From contig JAGOJY010000014.1 of NCBI GenBank assembly GCA_017994815.1, positions 36,148-100,147 on the forward strand: a DNA stretch of 64,000 bases, in the 5' to 3' direction. Below, one piece after another: positions 10,433 through 21,309 of the stretch. The translations under genes and the position numbers were made by a program. Within the stretch, counting starts at the first letter, position 1. The number at the start of each line of letters is the position of its first letter. A model generated the notes under the pieces. The model did not search any database and had not been told where the DNA came from. It saw nothing but the letters and a program-made list of their open reading frames with translations. This stretch comes from Acidobacteriota bacterium. Its GTDB lineage: Bacteria > Acidobacteriota > Polarisedimenticolia > J045.

Positions 10433-10625
10433 GAACGAATCTCCGAACCGCGCGCGGCGGCTCCTCTGGGGGACGTCCCGCCGCGGCTGCCGCGAGGTCC
10501 GCGGCCGCAGCGGGTTCTCTGACGCTGTCGGAAGGGGAACCCGCGCATTCTACCCGCGAACCGGGGCCCGGATCCTAGCCCGGCGCGGGTTTGGCGGTAC
10601 CTTGAGCGCCCCCCGAGGACTCCCG

Positions 10626-13600
10626 ATGGCTCGCCCGTCCCGGATGACCGGACTTACCCGGCTGGCTGCCCTGGCAGCCGCCTGCGGTTCGGCTGCGCTC
10701 GCGATCCTCGTCGCGCGCGGGGCGCCCGCGCCCGCGGTGCCGCCCTGGCTCGACATCGACTACGGGACGCTGGTGGACCGGCGCGAGCTGAGCCACTCCG
10801 GAGAGACCGTGGGCCAGCTCCTGCGCGCCCTCGGCGGGCGGCCGGTCCCGGCGGGGGATGCGCGGCCGGAGGACCGCCGGGCGCACGTTCTGCTCGAGCC
10901 GCTCCTCGAGCCGTACGCCTTCGTGCTGCCGGACGCGCTGGACGCGATCGGCCCGGTGCCCGACCCGCCGCTGGTCGAGATCGGCGCGCTCTACCCGCCC
11001 GGTTCCGCGGAGCCGGCGTGGGCCGACCTGCTCCGCTCGCGGCGCTTCGTGGTCGAGAGCGACGGGCGCGGCCGCGTGCGCGTCTTCGCGCCGTGGTCCG
11101 GGGACCCCGCGCGCGCCGCCTCGGCGGCGGCCAGCGCGGAAGCGTCGCGCGCGGCGTTCGACGGCGCGTGGCCGATCCTGCGGCACGCGCTCGCCGCCGA
11201 GCAGCGGCGGCTCGGCGGCCGGCCGCTCGAGGTCGAGACGCGCGCCTATGTCCACGAACCCGCGCGGTCGCTGTTCCGCCTCGCCACCGGTGCGCACCGG
11301 CGGCGGGTCGAAGCCACCGGTCCCGGCGGGTCGCGCGCGCCGCTGGACCTCGCCGCGCTGCGACGCTTCCTCGCGCGCGGCGACCGGCTGGAGGGTGCGC
11401 GGCTCGACGGGGACGGGACGCTGCGCCTTCTCGGCAGCGAGGGTCCCGGGCCCGCGACGCTCCTCGGCCGCCCGCTCGCGCTGGCCGACCTCGCGGTGGC
11501 GTACCGCGCCGTGTTTCACGGCGGTCTCGGCGAGCCGTACATGAGCCTCGACCGCGACCACGCGCCGCAGCGATCCCTCGTGACCTACGGCGGGCGGCTG
11601 CGCGACACGGGGCTCGGCCTCGTCAGCCTGTCGAGCGACATCCGCTTCAAGACGTTCAGCCTCGGTCTCGACATCACGACCGGCCGCGACCTGCGCGACG
11701 ACATCCGGGCGCAGCTCCCCGGTTTCCGCACGCACCTCGAGCGCTTCGCGGCCGACCCGGCCTCGCAGGGCGTGCTGGGCCAGCAGACCCGGCTGTGGTT
11801 CTACCCCGACCAGGTCGACCTGACGCTGTCCGCGGCGGGCGACGTGCTCGTCGTGCGCCGCGCGCGGATGAGCGCCGCGTCCGAGCGGCTCGGCGCCGCG
11901 GGCGCCGCGCCCGCCGACCCGCCGTGGACCCGCGCCATCGTCGATGCCGTCAATGCCGACTACGACGCCCTGGCGCGGATGTTCCCGGAACTCGGCGAGC
12001 TCGACCAGCTCGCGCGCCTGCTCGCGCTCTTCGCCTGGCTGAAGCAGGCGGAGGCGGCGGGGCTCGCCGTTCCCGAACTCGACGCACTGCTCGCGCTGGA
12101 GTTGCCCGCGGAGCCGACGCCGCGCGTCTTCCCGCAGCTCCTCGCGTTCAACGCGCTGCCGCCGGTCGGCGCGGCGGGCGCGGTGGACGTGCTGGACCAG
12201 GTGCCGGTGGGCGAGGCGCTGGACCGGCTCGCGCCGGCCCCCGGCCGGCCGCTGCCCGCGGCCCGCCGGCTGCGCCGCGCGCTCGCGGCGCTCGACGAGC
12301 GCTCGGCCGAGCAGGCCGCGACCGCGCGCGAGGTGGCGGCGGCGGCGGCGGGCGGGCCGCCGGAGGACGAGGTGGACCTGCTCGCCACGCGCGCCGAGCG
12401 GGCGCGGATGCGGCAGCTAGTCCTGGCCTCGCTGGCGCCGGACCTGCGCCGGCGCGTCCTGGCGCGCGAGTCGGCCGGCGAGCACCTGCGCGTGTTCGGG
12501 CTCGGGATCGGCGGCGTCGATCTCGGCATGGGGCAGGCGCTCGCGCGCGCCCGCGGCCGCGACCAGCGCATCTCGCTGGGCGGGATCGGGCGCCCGGCCG
12601 GGCCCGCTGCGAGCGACGCCCCGCGGCCGGCGGCGTCGTCCCCCGCGCCGCGCCCGGAGTGGGGCCGGGACCCGGACGGACTGCCCGCGCCGGTCCTGCC
12701 GGCCCACGGGCTGGAGCCGGCCGCGGCCGTGCGTCGCGACGGCGCCCTGGAGCGGGCCGTGTCGGTCTTCCCGGGCGGCTGGGTCGCCCGCGGGAGCCAC
12801 GGCACCGCCGCCGGGGCGGTGCGCTGGACCGAGGTCGTGACCGGCGCGCTGGGCCCGGACGCCCGCTCGCGCCGCGTGATCGCCGGCGCGCAGGGACCAG
12901 CGCGCGAGATCGAGCGGGTCGAGTCGGGGCGCTGGCTGCGGTACCGCGTCGAGCTGCGCGACGCGCGCGCCACGGTGGTCGCCGGCGGCGACGGGCTGCC
13001 GGTGCCGGCCGCGCTGGCCCTGGCCCCGCCGCGCGCGCCGGCCGAGGCCGGCCCCGTCCCGGCCGCGCTCGCGCTGCTCGAGGTCGTGGAGCGCGATCCG
13101 GGAGCCGGGAGCGGCCCCGAGGCGCCCGTGACCGTGCGCCTGCGGGGCGCCGGCGGGGCCGACGTCACCGCTCCGATGCCGCGGCCGGTCCTCGAGCGCC
13201 TCGTGCTCGGGCACGCCGCGGACGTCACCCCCGACAAGCCGCTCCCCGGCTTCTCGCGGCTCCCGCCCGGGCTCGACGCCGCGCGCACGGTGATGGCGCT
13301 GGCCGACCCGCGGCAGGTCCTCCCGCCCTGGTCCGGAGAGGTCCCGCCACTGGCCGGCGAGGAGGACCCGCTCACGCTCGGCCGCGCGCTCGCGGACTGG
13401 TGGGCCAGCGATCCCGAGCCGCGCGCCGCCGTGGCGGGCGTGGACCCGGCGCGCTCGCCCGCGCGCTGGGAAGCGGCGCCCCGGCCCGGCCCCGACGCCC
13501 TGCTGCTCCTGCCCGACGGCGCCTTCCCGCCGCCGTGGGGTGTGCTGGCCGACGAGATCCGCCGCGCGTGGCGCGGCGCGAGCGCCCCGGCGCTGCCGGA

Positions 13601-13922
13601 GGGGCCGCTGCCCCCGCTCGTGCTGCTGCTGAGCGCGGAGGCGCCGGATGCGTTCGCCGCGCGCGCCGCGCGGGTGGCCGCCGACCCGCGGATGCGCGGC
13701 AAGCTCCTCGCCGCCTGGCCGCTCGCCGCACCGTGCCGGCAGGACCTCCCGGCGCGGCTCCTGGAGGACGGGAACCTCGCCGGGTTCGGCCTGGCCGCCC
13801 CGCGCGTCGCCGGGCGCTCGCGCGTCCCGCAGCTCGTCGGCGCGTTCGGCCGCGGGCTGGCCGCCGCCGCCGGCGCGCGGCGCGTGGAGCAGGTGCCGTC
13901 GCCGTTCTTCTGGTTCTTCTGA
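10626..13922 (+). CDS. Large exported protein of unknown family (1098 residues)
   Basis: The start at 10626 is preceded by CCGAGGAC and yields an N-terminal membrane/signal segment (LAALAAACGSAALAILVA, about residues 12-30). The body is Ala/Arg/Pro-rich. Residues about 290-430 form a better-ordered part with YMSLDRDH, VTYGGRLRDTGLG and FYPDQVDLTLS, where a strand-rich catalytic or binding domain might lie. Two helical, low-complexity Ala/Arg stretches follow. The C-terminus ends in the aromatic string SPFFWFF; a terminal Phe is typical of outer-membrane barrels, though the rest does not look like a barrel. No known domain is recognised. It is divergent from maeB and upstream of the Mla operon. 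The long open frame and GC-skewed codon use support it as a real gene. Confidence 0.7.
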   Translation: MARPSRMTGLTRLAALAAACGSAALAILVARGAPAPAVPPWLDIDYGTLVDRRELSHSGETVGQLLRALGGRPVPAGDARPEDRRAHVLLEPLLEPYAFVLPDALDAIGPVPDPPLVEIGALYPPGSAEPAWADLLRSRRFVVESDGRGRVRVFAPWSGDPARAASAAASAEASRAAFDGAWPILRHALAAEQRRLGGRPLEVETRAYVHEPARSLFRLATGAHRRRVEATGPGGSRAPLDLAALRRFLARGDRLEGARLDGDGTLRLLGSEGPGPATLLGRPLALADLAVAYRAVFHGGLGEPYMSLDRDHAPQRSLVTYGGRLRDTGLGLVSLSSDIRFKTFSLGLDITTGRDLRDDIRAQLPGFRTHLERFAADPASQGVLGQQTRLWFYPDQVDLTLSAAGDVLVVRRARMSAASERLGAAGAAPADPPWTRAIVDAVNADYDALARMFPELGELDQLARLLALFAWLKQAEAAGLAVPELDALLALELPAEPTPRVFPQLLAFNALPPVGAAGAVDVLDQVPVGEALDRLAPAPGRPLPAARRLRRALAALDERSAEQAATAREVAAAAAGGPPEDEVDLLATRAERARMRQLVLASLAPDLRRRVLARESAGEHLRVFGLGIGGVDLGMGQALARARGRDQRISLGGIGRPAGPAASDAPRPAASSPAPRPEWGRDPDGLPAPVLPAHGLEPAAAVRRDGALERAVSVFPGGWVARGSHGTAAGAVRWTEVVTGALGPDARSRRVIAGAQGPAREIERVESGRWLRYRVELRDARATVVAGGDGLPVPAALALAPPRAPAEAGPVPAALALLEVVERDPGAGSGPEAPVTVRLRGAGGADVTAPMPRPVLERLVLGHAADVTPDKPLPGFSRLPPGLDAARTVMALADPRQVLPPWSGEVPPLAGEEDPLTLGRALADWWASDPEPRAAVAGVDPARSPARWEAAPRPGPDALLLLPDGAFPPPWGVLADEIRRAWRGASAPALPEGPLPPLVLLLSAEAPDAFAARAARVAADPRMRGKLLAAWPLAAPCRQDLPARLLEDGNLAGFGLAAPRVAGRSRVPQLVGAFGRGLAAAAGARRVEQVPSPFFWFF

Positions 13923-13992
13923 GCCGCAGACAGTCCCGCGCGGGCCCGAGTTGCGCCATCGGCGCAAGTTATCTGCCCGGTGAATCGCGGTC

Positions 13993-13998
13993 TATCAT
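13993..13998 (+). promoter_or_regulatory. Possible -10 element (TATCAT) of the mla operon
   Basis: TATCAT lies 39 bases before the mlaE start codon. The best upstream partner, TTATCT at 18 bases spacing, matches only 3 of 6 consensus positions, so the call is weak. Confidence 0.25.
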
Positions 13999-14037
13999 GG
14001 CGGGCTCGCCGGCAGGCGACCGGCGCTGGATGGGAGC

Positions 14038-14808
14038 GTGATCGGGTTACTCGAACGGCTTGGCCGGCACGTCCAGAACGCGCTCGAGGAGATCGGGCGG
14101 TTCTGGGTCATCCTCGGCGCCGCGGCCTACTGGGCCGTGCGGCGGCCGTTCGACGGGCGCGAGTGGATCCGCCAGATGGTCCGGGTCGGCGTCGAGTCCC
14201 TGCCGGTGATCGGCCTGATGGCGCTGTTCACCGGGATGGTCCTGGCGCTCCAGACGTACAAGGGGTTCGAACGGTTCAACGCCGAGGGGTACGTCGGCTC
14301 GGTCGTCGCGCTGTCGCTGACCCGCGAACTCGCGCCGGTGATCGGCGCGCTGATGATCTCCGGCCGCGTCGGTTCCTCGCTCGCGGCGGAACTCGGCAGC
14401 ATGCGCGTGACCGAGCAGATCGACGCCTTGACCGTGATGGCGGCCGAGCCGATGCAGTACCTGGTCGTCCCGCGCGTCGCGGCGGCGACGCTGATGTTGC
14501 CGCCCCTGATCGCGATCGCCGACGCCCTCGGCATCGTCGGCGGGTACATGGTCGCGGTGCACCTGCTCGGCGCCAACCCGGTCGTGTACTGGGACCGGAC
14601 GTTCCAGTACCTGACGCTGAACGACCTGTTCTCGGGCTTGATCAAGGCCGCCGTCTTCGGCCTGATCCTCGGCGTCACCGGCTGCATGAAGGGCTTCTAC
14701 ACGACCGGCGGTGCGGAAGGCGTGGGGCGGGCGACGACGAACGCCGTCGTGATGAGCTCGCTGGTGATCCTCTTGTCCGACTTCTTCCTGACCAAGGTGC
14801 TGTTTTGA
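14038..14808 (+). CDS. mlaE: MlaE-type ABC permease of the MCE lipid transporter
   Basis: This 256-residue inner-membrane permease belongs to the MlaE family, which pairs with MlaF and an MCE protein to move phospholipids between the membranes. Several hydrophobic helices are visible, with family landmarks SLPVIGLMALFTGMVLALQ near residue 60, LTRELAPVIGALMISGRVGS near 100 and AELGSMRVTEQIDAL near 120. A GTG start at 14038 is used, with GGGAGC just before it. The mlaF gene follows 32 bases later. No MlaB-like STAS gene lies in the operon. Length is normal. Confidence 0.95.
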   Translation: MIGLLERLGRHVQNALEEIGRFWVILGAAAYWAVRRPFDGREWIRQMVRVGVESLPVIGLMALFTGMVLALQTYKGFERFNAEGYVGSVVALSLTRELAPVIGALMISGRVGSSLAAELGSMRVTEQIDALTVMAAEPMQYLVVPRVAAATLMLPPLIAIADALGIVGGYMVAVHLLGANPVVYWDRTFQYLTLNDLFSGLIKAAVFGLILGVTGCMKGFYTTGGAEGVGRATTNAVVMSSLVILLSDFFLTKVLF

Positions 14809-14840
14809 GCGGGCGGCGCGGCGCCCGGCGGGGCTGAGGC

Positions 14841-15596
14841 GTGGACGTCAAGATCGCGATCCACGACCTGTGGAAGTCGTTCGCCGGCAAGCAGGTCTTG
14901 CGCGGCGTGCACCTCGACGTGGCCCGCGGCGAGTCGCTGGTGATCATGGGCAGCTCGGGCAGCGGCAAAAGCGTCCTGTTGAAGCACATGATCGGGCTCC
15001 TCAAGCCGGACCGCGGGACGATCGTCATCGACGGCGAGGACCTGACGTGGTCCGGGGCGAAGGCCTGGAGCCGTGTCCGGCGCCGCACCGGCATGTCGTT
15101 CCAGGAGGGCGCGCTGTTCGATTCGCTGAACGTCTTCGACAACATCGCCTTCCCGCTGCGCCGGCACACCGACCGCTCGCCGGACGAGATCGCCGCGCGC
15201 GTGCGCGAGTGCCTCGAACTGGTGCACCTCGAGGGCATCGAGAAGAAAGCCGTCAACGAGCTCTCGGGCGGCATGCGCCGGCGCGTCGGGTTCGCGCGGG
15301 CGATCGTGCTCGAGCCGGAGATGCTGCTGCTCGACGAGCCGAACACCGGGCTCGACCCGATCACCGCCGCGCTGATCGACCGCGACCTGATCGAGATGCG
15401 CGAGCGGCTCAAGATCACGATGGTGACGATCACGCACCACGTCGACTCGGCGCTGCGGATCGCCGACCGCGTGGCGATGCTGCGCGGCGGCCGGATCATC
15501 GCCGTCGCGCCGCCCGACGAGTTCCGCGAACTGCCCGACCCGTACGTGCGGAAGTTCCTCGCCGGCGAGCCGTTCGATGAGGAGGATGTGGCGTGA
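14841..15596 (+). CDS. mlaF: MlaF-type ABC ATPase
   Basis: This 251-residue cytoplasmic ATPase energises the MlaE permease. Walker A is GSSGSGKS (residues 37-44), the signature is LSGGMRRRVGFAR, Walker B is MLLLDEPNTGLDP, and the H-loop is in ITHHVDSA. An FQEGALFDSLNVFDN stretch after Walker A is typical of the MlaF/Mkl subfamily. GTG at 14841 starts the frame. Its stop overlaps the mlaD start by 4 bases (GTGA), indicating translational coupling. Confidence 0.96.
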   Translation: MDVKIAIHDLWKSFAGKQVLRGVHLDVARGESLVIMGSSGSGKSVLLKHMIGLLKPDRGTIVIDGEDLTWSGAKAWSRVRRRTGMSFQEGALFDSLNVFDNIAFPLRRHTDRSPDEIAARVRECLELVHLEGIEKKAVNELSGGMRRRVGFARAIVLEPEMLLLDEPNTGLDPITAALIDRDLIEMRERLKITMVTITHHVDSALRIADRVAMLRGGRIIAVAPPDEFRELPDPYVRKFLAGEPFDEEDVA

Positions 15597-17071
15597 GCGC
15601 GACCGCCAGGCTGGGCCTGTTCGTGCTGCTGGCCCTGATCATCGTCGGGTTCTTCATCCTGCGGATCGAGCAGATCTCGATCGGCGGTTCGGACCAGAAG
15701 ACCGTGCGCGCCGAGTTCCCGTCGGTCGCGGGGCTGGACGAGAAGAGCCCGGTGCGGATCGCCGGGGTGCGGGTGGGGAAGGTGGACCACGTCGAGCTGC
15801 GCGACGGGCGGGCGCTGCTGACGCTGTCCATCGACCCGGAGATCCGGCTGCGCCAGGGGGCGCGGGCGCACGTGCGCAGCCTCGGGCTGCTCGGCGAGCA
15901 GTACATCGAGCTGGTCCCCGGGCCGGCCGGTGCGCCGGCGTTGGCCGAGGGGGCGGTCCTCGAGGGCTCGAGCCCGCAGGGTTTCGACCAGCTGCTCGAC
16001 ACCGCGGGCGAGGTCGGCTCGGACCTGCAGTCGGTCACGTCGTCGCTCCGGCGGACGATCGGCACGCCCGAGGGGGAGGCCCGCATGCAGGAGATCCTGG
16101 AGAACGTGCGGCAGATCACCGCCGAGCTGCGGGCCGCCGTGGCGGCCAACCGGGCCGACGTGGACCAGACGATCGACAACGTGCGGGACTTCTCCGAGTC
16201 GCTGAAGCAGGAGCTGCCGCGGCTGGCGGACAAGCTGTACCAGCTGGCCGACCGCGTGGACACGATCGTCGCCGAGAACCGGGACGAGATCGGCGACACG
16301 CTGGTCAACGTGCGAGACCTCGCGGCCAAGCTGAAGACCTCGGCCGGCGACCTGAACGTGATCACGGCCAAGATCGCGGCGGGCGAGGGGTCGATCGGCA
16401 AGCTGGTCCACGACGACACGACGGTCAACAACCTGAACGACACGCTGACCTCGGTGCAGAGCGGGATCGAGTCGTTCTCCGACACCTTCGGCCGGCCGGC
16501 GAAGTGGCAGCTCGACGTGGGCCTGTGGGCCGAGTCGCTGCCACGCATCGACGAGTCCCGCGGGACGTTCCAGGTCGACCTGCACACGCGGCCCGAGCGG
16601 TTCTACCGCGTCGGGCTGGTCGATTCCCCGTTCGGAGACGTCAGCGAGACCACCGAGCGCGTGAGCACCGACTTCGAGGACGGGACGACGCGGACCTACG
16701 TGCGGAGCAAGCAGAAGGTCACCGACGACTACACGTTCAACGCGCAGGTCGGTTACCACGTCTGGCCGGGGACCACGGTGCGGGCCGGCCTGTTCGAGTC
16801 CACCGGTGGCGTGGCCGTCGACCAGTCGCTGTGGCGGGACCGGCTGAAGGTGACCCTCGAGGGTTACGACTGGGACCGCGACGAGAACTCGCCGCACGTG
16901 CGGCTCGAGGGCCGCTTCTTCGTCACGCCGAACATCTTCGCCTTCACCGGCTGGGACGACCCGGCGTGGAGCGAGCGGTCGTCGGTGATCATCGGCGGTG
17001 GCATCACCTGGCGCGACGAGGACCTGAAGTACCTCCTCGGCACGGCGGCCAGCGCGGCCGGCGGAAAGTAG
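15593..17071 (+). CDS. mlaD: MCE (MlaD-type) protein with C-terminal beta-barrel-like domain
   Basis: This 492-residue protein starts with one inner-membrane helix (about 6-24), then a single MCE domain (about 33-118) containing AGVRVGKVDHVEL and GLLGEQYIELVPG. A long helical segment (about 130-300), with heptad-like runs such as VDQTIDNVRDFSESL, could form the tunnel or needle of an MCE hexamer. The last 190 residues are strand-rich and aromatic (RFYRVGLVDS, NAQVGYHVWPGTTVRAGLFE, IFAFTGWDDP) and resemble outer-membrane barrel strands. E. coli MlaD has about 183 residues and no such tail. It is the last gene of the mlaEFD operon; no MlaC or MlaA gene is seen, so the tail may replace them at the outer membrane (inference). 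Confidence 0.9.
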   Translation: MSATARLGLFVLLALIIVGFFILRIEQISIGGSDQKTVRAEFPSVAGLDEKSPVRIAGVRVGKVDHVELRDGRALLTLSIDPEIRLRQGARAHVRSLGLLGEQYIELVPGPAGAPALAEGAVLEGSSPQGFDQLLDTAGEVGSDLQSVTSSLRRTIGTPEGEARMQEILENVRQITAELRAAVAANRADVDQTIDNVRDFSESLKQELPRLADKLYQLADRVDTIVAENRDEIGDTLVNVRDLAAKLKTSAGDLNVITAKIAAGEGSIGKLVHDDTTVNNLNDTLTSVQSGIESFSDTFGRPAKWQLDVGLWAESLPRIDESRGTFQVDLHTRPERFYRVGLVDSPFGDVSETTERVSTDFEDGTTRTYVRSKQKVTDDYTFNAQVGYHVWPGTTVRAGLFESTGGVAVDQSLWRDRLKVTLEGYDWDRDENSPHVRLEGRFFVTPNIFAFTGWDDPAWSERSSVIIGGGITWRDEDLKYLLGTAASAAGGK

Positions 17072-17122
17072 CGCCGCCGCGGCCAGCGCCACCGTCACGG
17101 CCGGGCCGCCTGTCGGCGGCGC

Positions 17123-19309
<2,187 letters not shown>

Positions 19310-19331
19310 GAGCACCTCCGGCCCGGCGGGC

Positions 19332-21200
19332 CTACGACGGGGGCGGCAGCGGGCGCGGCCGCGTCATCGCCTCGGGCGACAGCAGCCGGTCCACCTCCGC
19401 GGCTTCCATGTACCCGCGCTCGAGCACGATCTCGCGCACCGACCGGCCGGTTTCCAGTGCCACCCGCGCGACCTCGGTCGTGCGTTCGTAGCCGAGAGCC
19501 GGCACGAGCGCGGTGACCACGCCGATGCTCTGCTCGACGGTGCGCCGGCAGCGCTCGGCGTCGGCCTTGATGCCCCGGATGCAGCGCACGGTCAGCGTGT
19601 CCACGGCCGCGGCCAGCATGTCGATCGACTGGAACAGGTTGAAGGCGATGATCGGCTCCATCGCGTTGAGCTGGAGCTGCCCGGCCTCCGCCGCCATCGT
19701 GATCGTCAGGTCGTTGCCCGCGACCTCGAACGCGACCTGGTTCACGACCTCCGGGATCACCGGGTTGACCTTGCCCGGCATGATGCTGGAGCCGGGCTGG
19801 ACCGCCGGCAGCGCGATCTCGCCGAAGCCGGCGCGGGGGCCGGACGACAGCAGCCGCAGGTCGTTGCACATCTTCGACAGCTTGACCGCGACGCGCTTCA
19901 ACACGCCGGAGAACAGCACGAAGGCGCCGGTGTCGGGCGTGGCCTCGATCAGGTTCTCGGCGCGGGTCACGTCGAGCCCGCTGATGCGGCGCAGTTCCTC
20001 GGTCACCGCCTGCGGGTAGTGCGGGTCGGCGTTGATCCCGGTCCCGATCGCGGTGCCGCCCATGTTGATTTCGAGGAACAGCCGCGCCGCCTCGCGCAGC
20101 CGGGCGATGTCCTCGTTCGTCGTCACGGCGAAGGCGTTGAACTCCTGCCCCAGCGTCATCGGGACCGCGTCCTGCAGCTGCGTGCGGCCCATCTTCAGCA
20201 CTTCGCGGAACTCCTCGGCCTTGGCCACCAGCGTGTCCCGCATCCGCTCCAGCGCCTCCAACAGCGGGCGCAGCGCCAGGACCGTGGCGACGCGGATCGC
20301 CGTCGGGTAGACGTCGTTGGTCGACTGCGAGAGGTTGACGTGGTTGTTGGGGTGGACCGCCTCGTAGTCGCCGCGCCGGCGGCCCATCAGCTCCAGGGCG
20401 CGGTTCGCGATCACTTCGTTGGCGTTCATGTTGGCCGAGGTCCCGGCGCCGCCCTGGACCATGTCCACGACGAAGTGTCCGTGCCAGTGCCCGTCGATGA
20501 TCTCCTGGCAGGCGCGCTCGACCACGCTCGCGACGTCCGCGGGGAGGAGCCCGAGCTTGGCGTTGGCGCGGGCGGCCGACTGTTTGACCATCGCCAGCGC
20601 CCGCACCAGGAACGGGAAGTGCGACATGCGGATCCCGGTGATCGGGAAGTTCTCCACCGCGCGCAGGGTCTGGATCCCGTACAGCGCGTCCTCGGCGACG
20701 TCGCGGTCGCCGAGCAGGTCGTGCTCGCGGCGCGTGACCCCCGAGGCGTAGGCCTTGGCCAGGCCGATCGGCCGGGAGCTGGCGTACTGCAGGCGGCGCC
20801 CGATCGTGACCGCGACGCGGGTCAGGACCTCGATCGCGGCCGGGGCGCTGGCCGCCAGCGCGTCGCGCAGGGCGTCGCGCCGCAGCTCGTAGACCGCGGC
20901 CCGCGAGATGGCGCGGGCCGAGGTCGTGTGGTTCGCCGCGTGCAGGAGCGCGCCCTCGCCGGCGGCGTCGCCCGGGCCGAGGACGATCAGGCTCTGGCTC
21001 GCGCCGGCGCCCTCGCGCGAGATCTCGACCTGCCCGTCGGCGACCAGGTACAGCGCCTCGCGCGGCGCGCCCTGGCGGAACAGGTACTCGCCCGAGCCGA
21101 GCGTGCGCTTGCGCACGGTGGCCGCGAGCAGGTCGATCGTGGCCGGGTCCAACCCCGAGAACAGTGCGGTTTGCGCAAGTGCCTGCCGGATCTCGTCCAT
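19332..21200 (-). CDS. aspA: Aspartate ammonia-lyase with N-terminal cyclic-nucleotide-binding-like domain
   Basis: The 622-residue protein has two parts. Residues about 5-140 form a CRP-type cyclic-nucleotide-binding fold (LFSGLDPATIDLLA, GEYLFRQGAPREALYLVADG, and GPGDAAGEGALLH in the phosphate-cassette position). Residues about 155-615 are a complete aspartase/fumarase-superfamily enzyme that deaminates aspartate to fumarate, with the signature GSSIMPGKVNP near 470 and family motifs TNDVYPTA and MGRTQLQDAVP. The usual phosphate-cassette arginine of true cAMP binders is not obvious (GEGALLHAAN), so the ligand may differ. There is no DNA-binding helix. The peptidase downstream, 22 bases away, suggests a peptide/aspartate catabolic unit. 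Fumarase activity is the alternative. Confidence 0.9.
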   Translation of the reverse strand: MDEIRQALAQTALFSGLDPATIDLLAATVRKRTLGSGEYLFRQGAPREALYLVADGQVEISREGAGASQSLIVLGPGDAAGEGALLHAANHTTSARAISRAAVYELRRDALRDALAASAPAAIEVLTRVAVTIGRRLQYASSRPIGLAKAYASGVTRREHDLLGDRDVAEDALYGIQTLRAVENFPITGIRMSHFPFLVRALAMVKQSAARANAKLGLLPADVASVVERACQEIIDGHWHGHFVVDMVQGGAGTSANMNANEVIANRALELMGRRRGDYEAVHPNNHVNLSQSTNDVYPTAIRVATVLALRPLLEALERMRDTLVAKAEEFREVLKMGRTQLQDAVPMTLGQEFNAFAVTTNEDIARLREAARLFLEINMGGTAIGTGINADPHYPQAVTEELRRISGLDVTRAENLIEATPDTGAFVLFSGVLKRVAVKLSKMCNDLRLLSSGPRAGFGEIALPAVQPGSSIMPGKVNPVIPEVVNQVAFEVAGNDLTITMAAEAGQLQLNAMEPIIAFNLFQSIDMLAAAVDTLTVRCIRGIKADAERCRRTVEQSIGVVTALVPALGYERTTEVARVALETGRSVREIVLERGYMEAAEVDRLLSPEAMTRPRPLPPPS

Positions 21201-21309
21201 GACGCTCCCACGGCGCGGCGGCGGAAAGCCTCGCCCCGCCGCGCGTCGCGACGAGTCTGGCCGCTCCGGCCGGCCGCGTCGAGCAGGTCCCCCGGCCGGC
21301 GACGCCGGG

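Noticed and set aside
8096..10522. Long plus-strand open frame opposite the malic enzyme gene
   Set aside because: Low-complexity Arg/His/Asp/Val product antisense to a clearly identified enzyme; it also reads straight through the intrinsic terminator.
11018..14041. Alternative 1007-codon frame within the large unknown exported protein
   Set aside because: Extremely Arg/Pro/Ala-rich without signal peptide or order; the frame starting at 10626 has a ribosome-binding site and a signal segment.
17071..17122. Inverted repeat between mlaD and the S46 peptidase gene as a bidirectional terminator
   Set aside because: The 9-base arms are separated by about 35 bases and no T-run follows on either strand.
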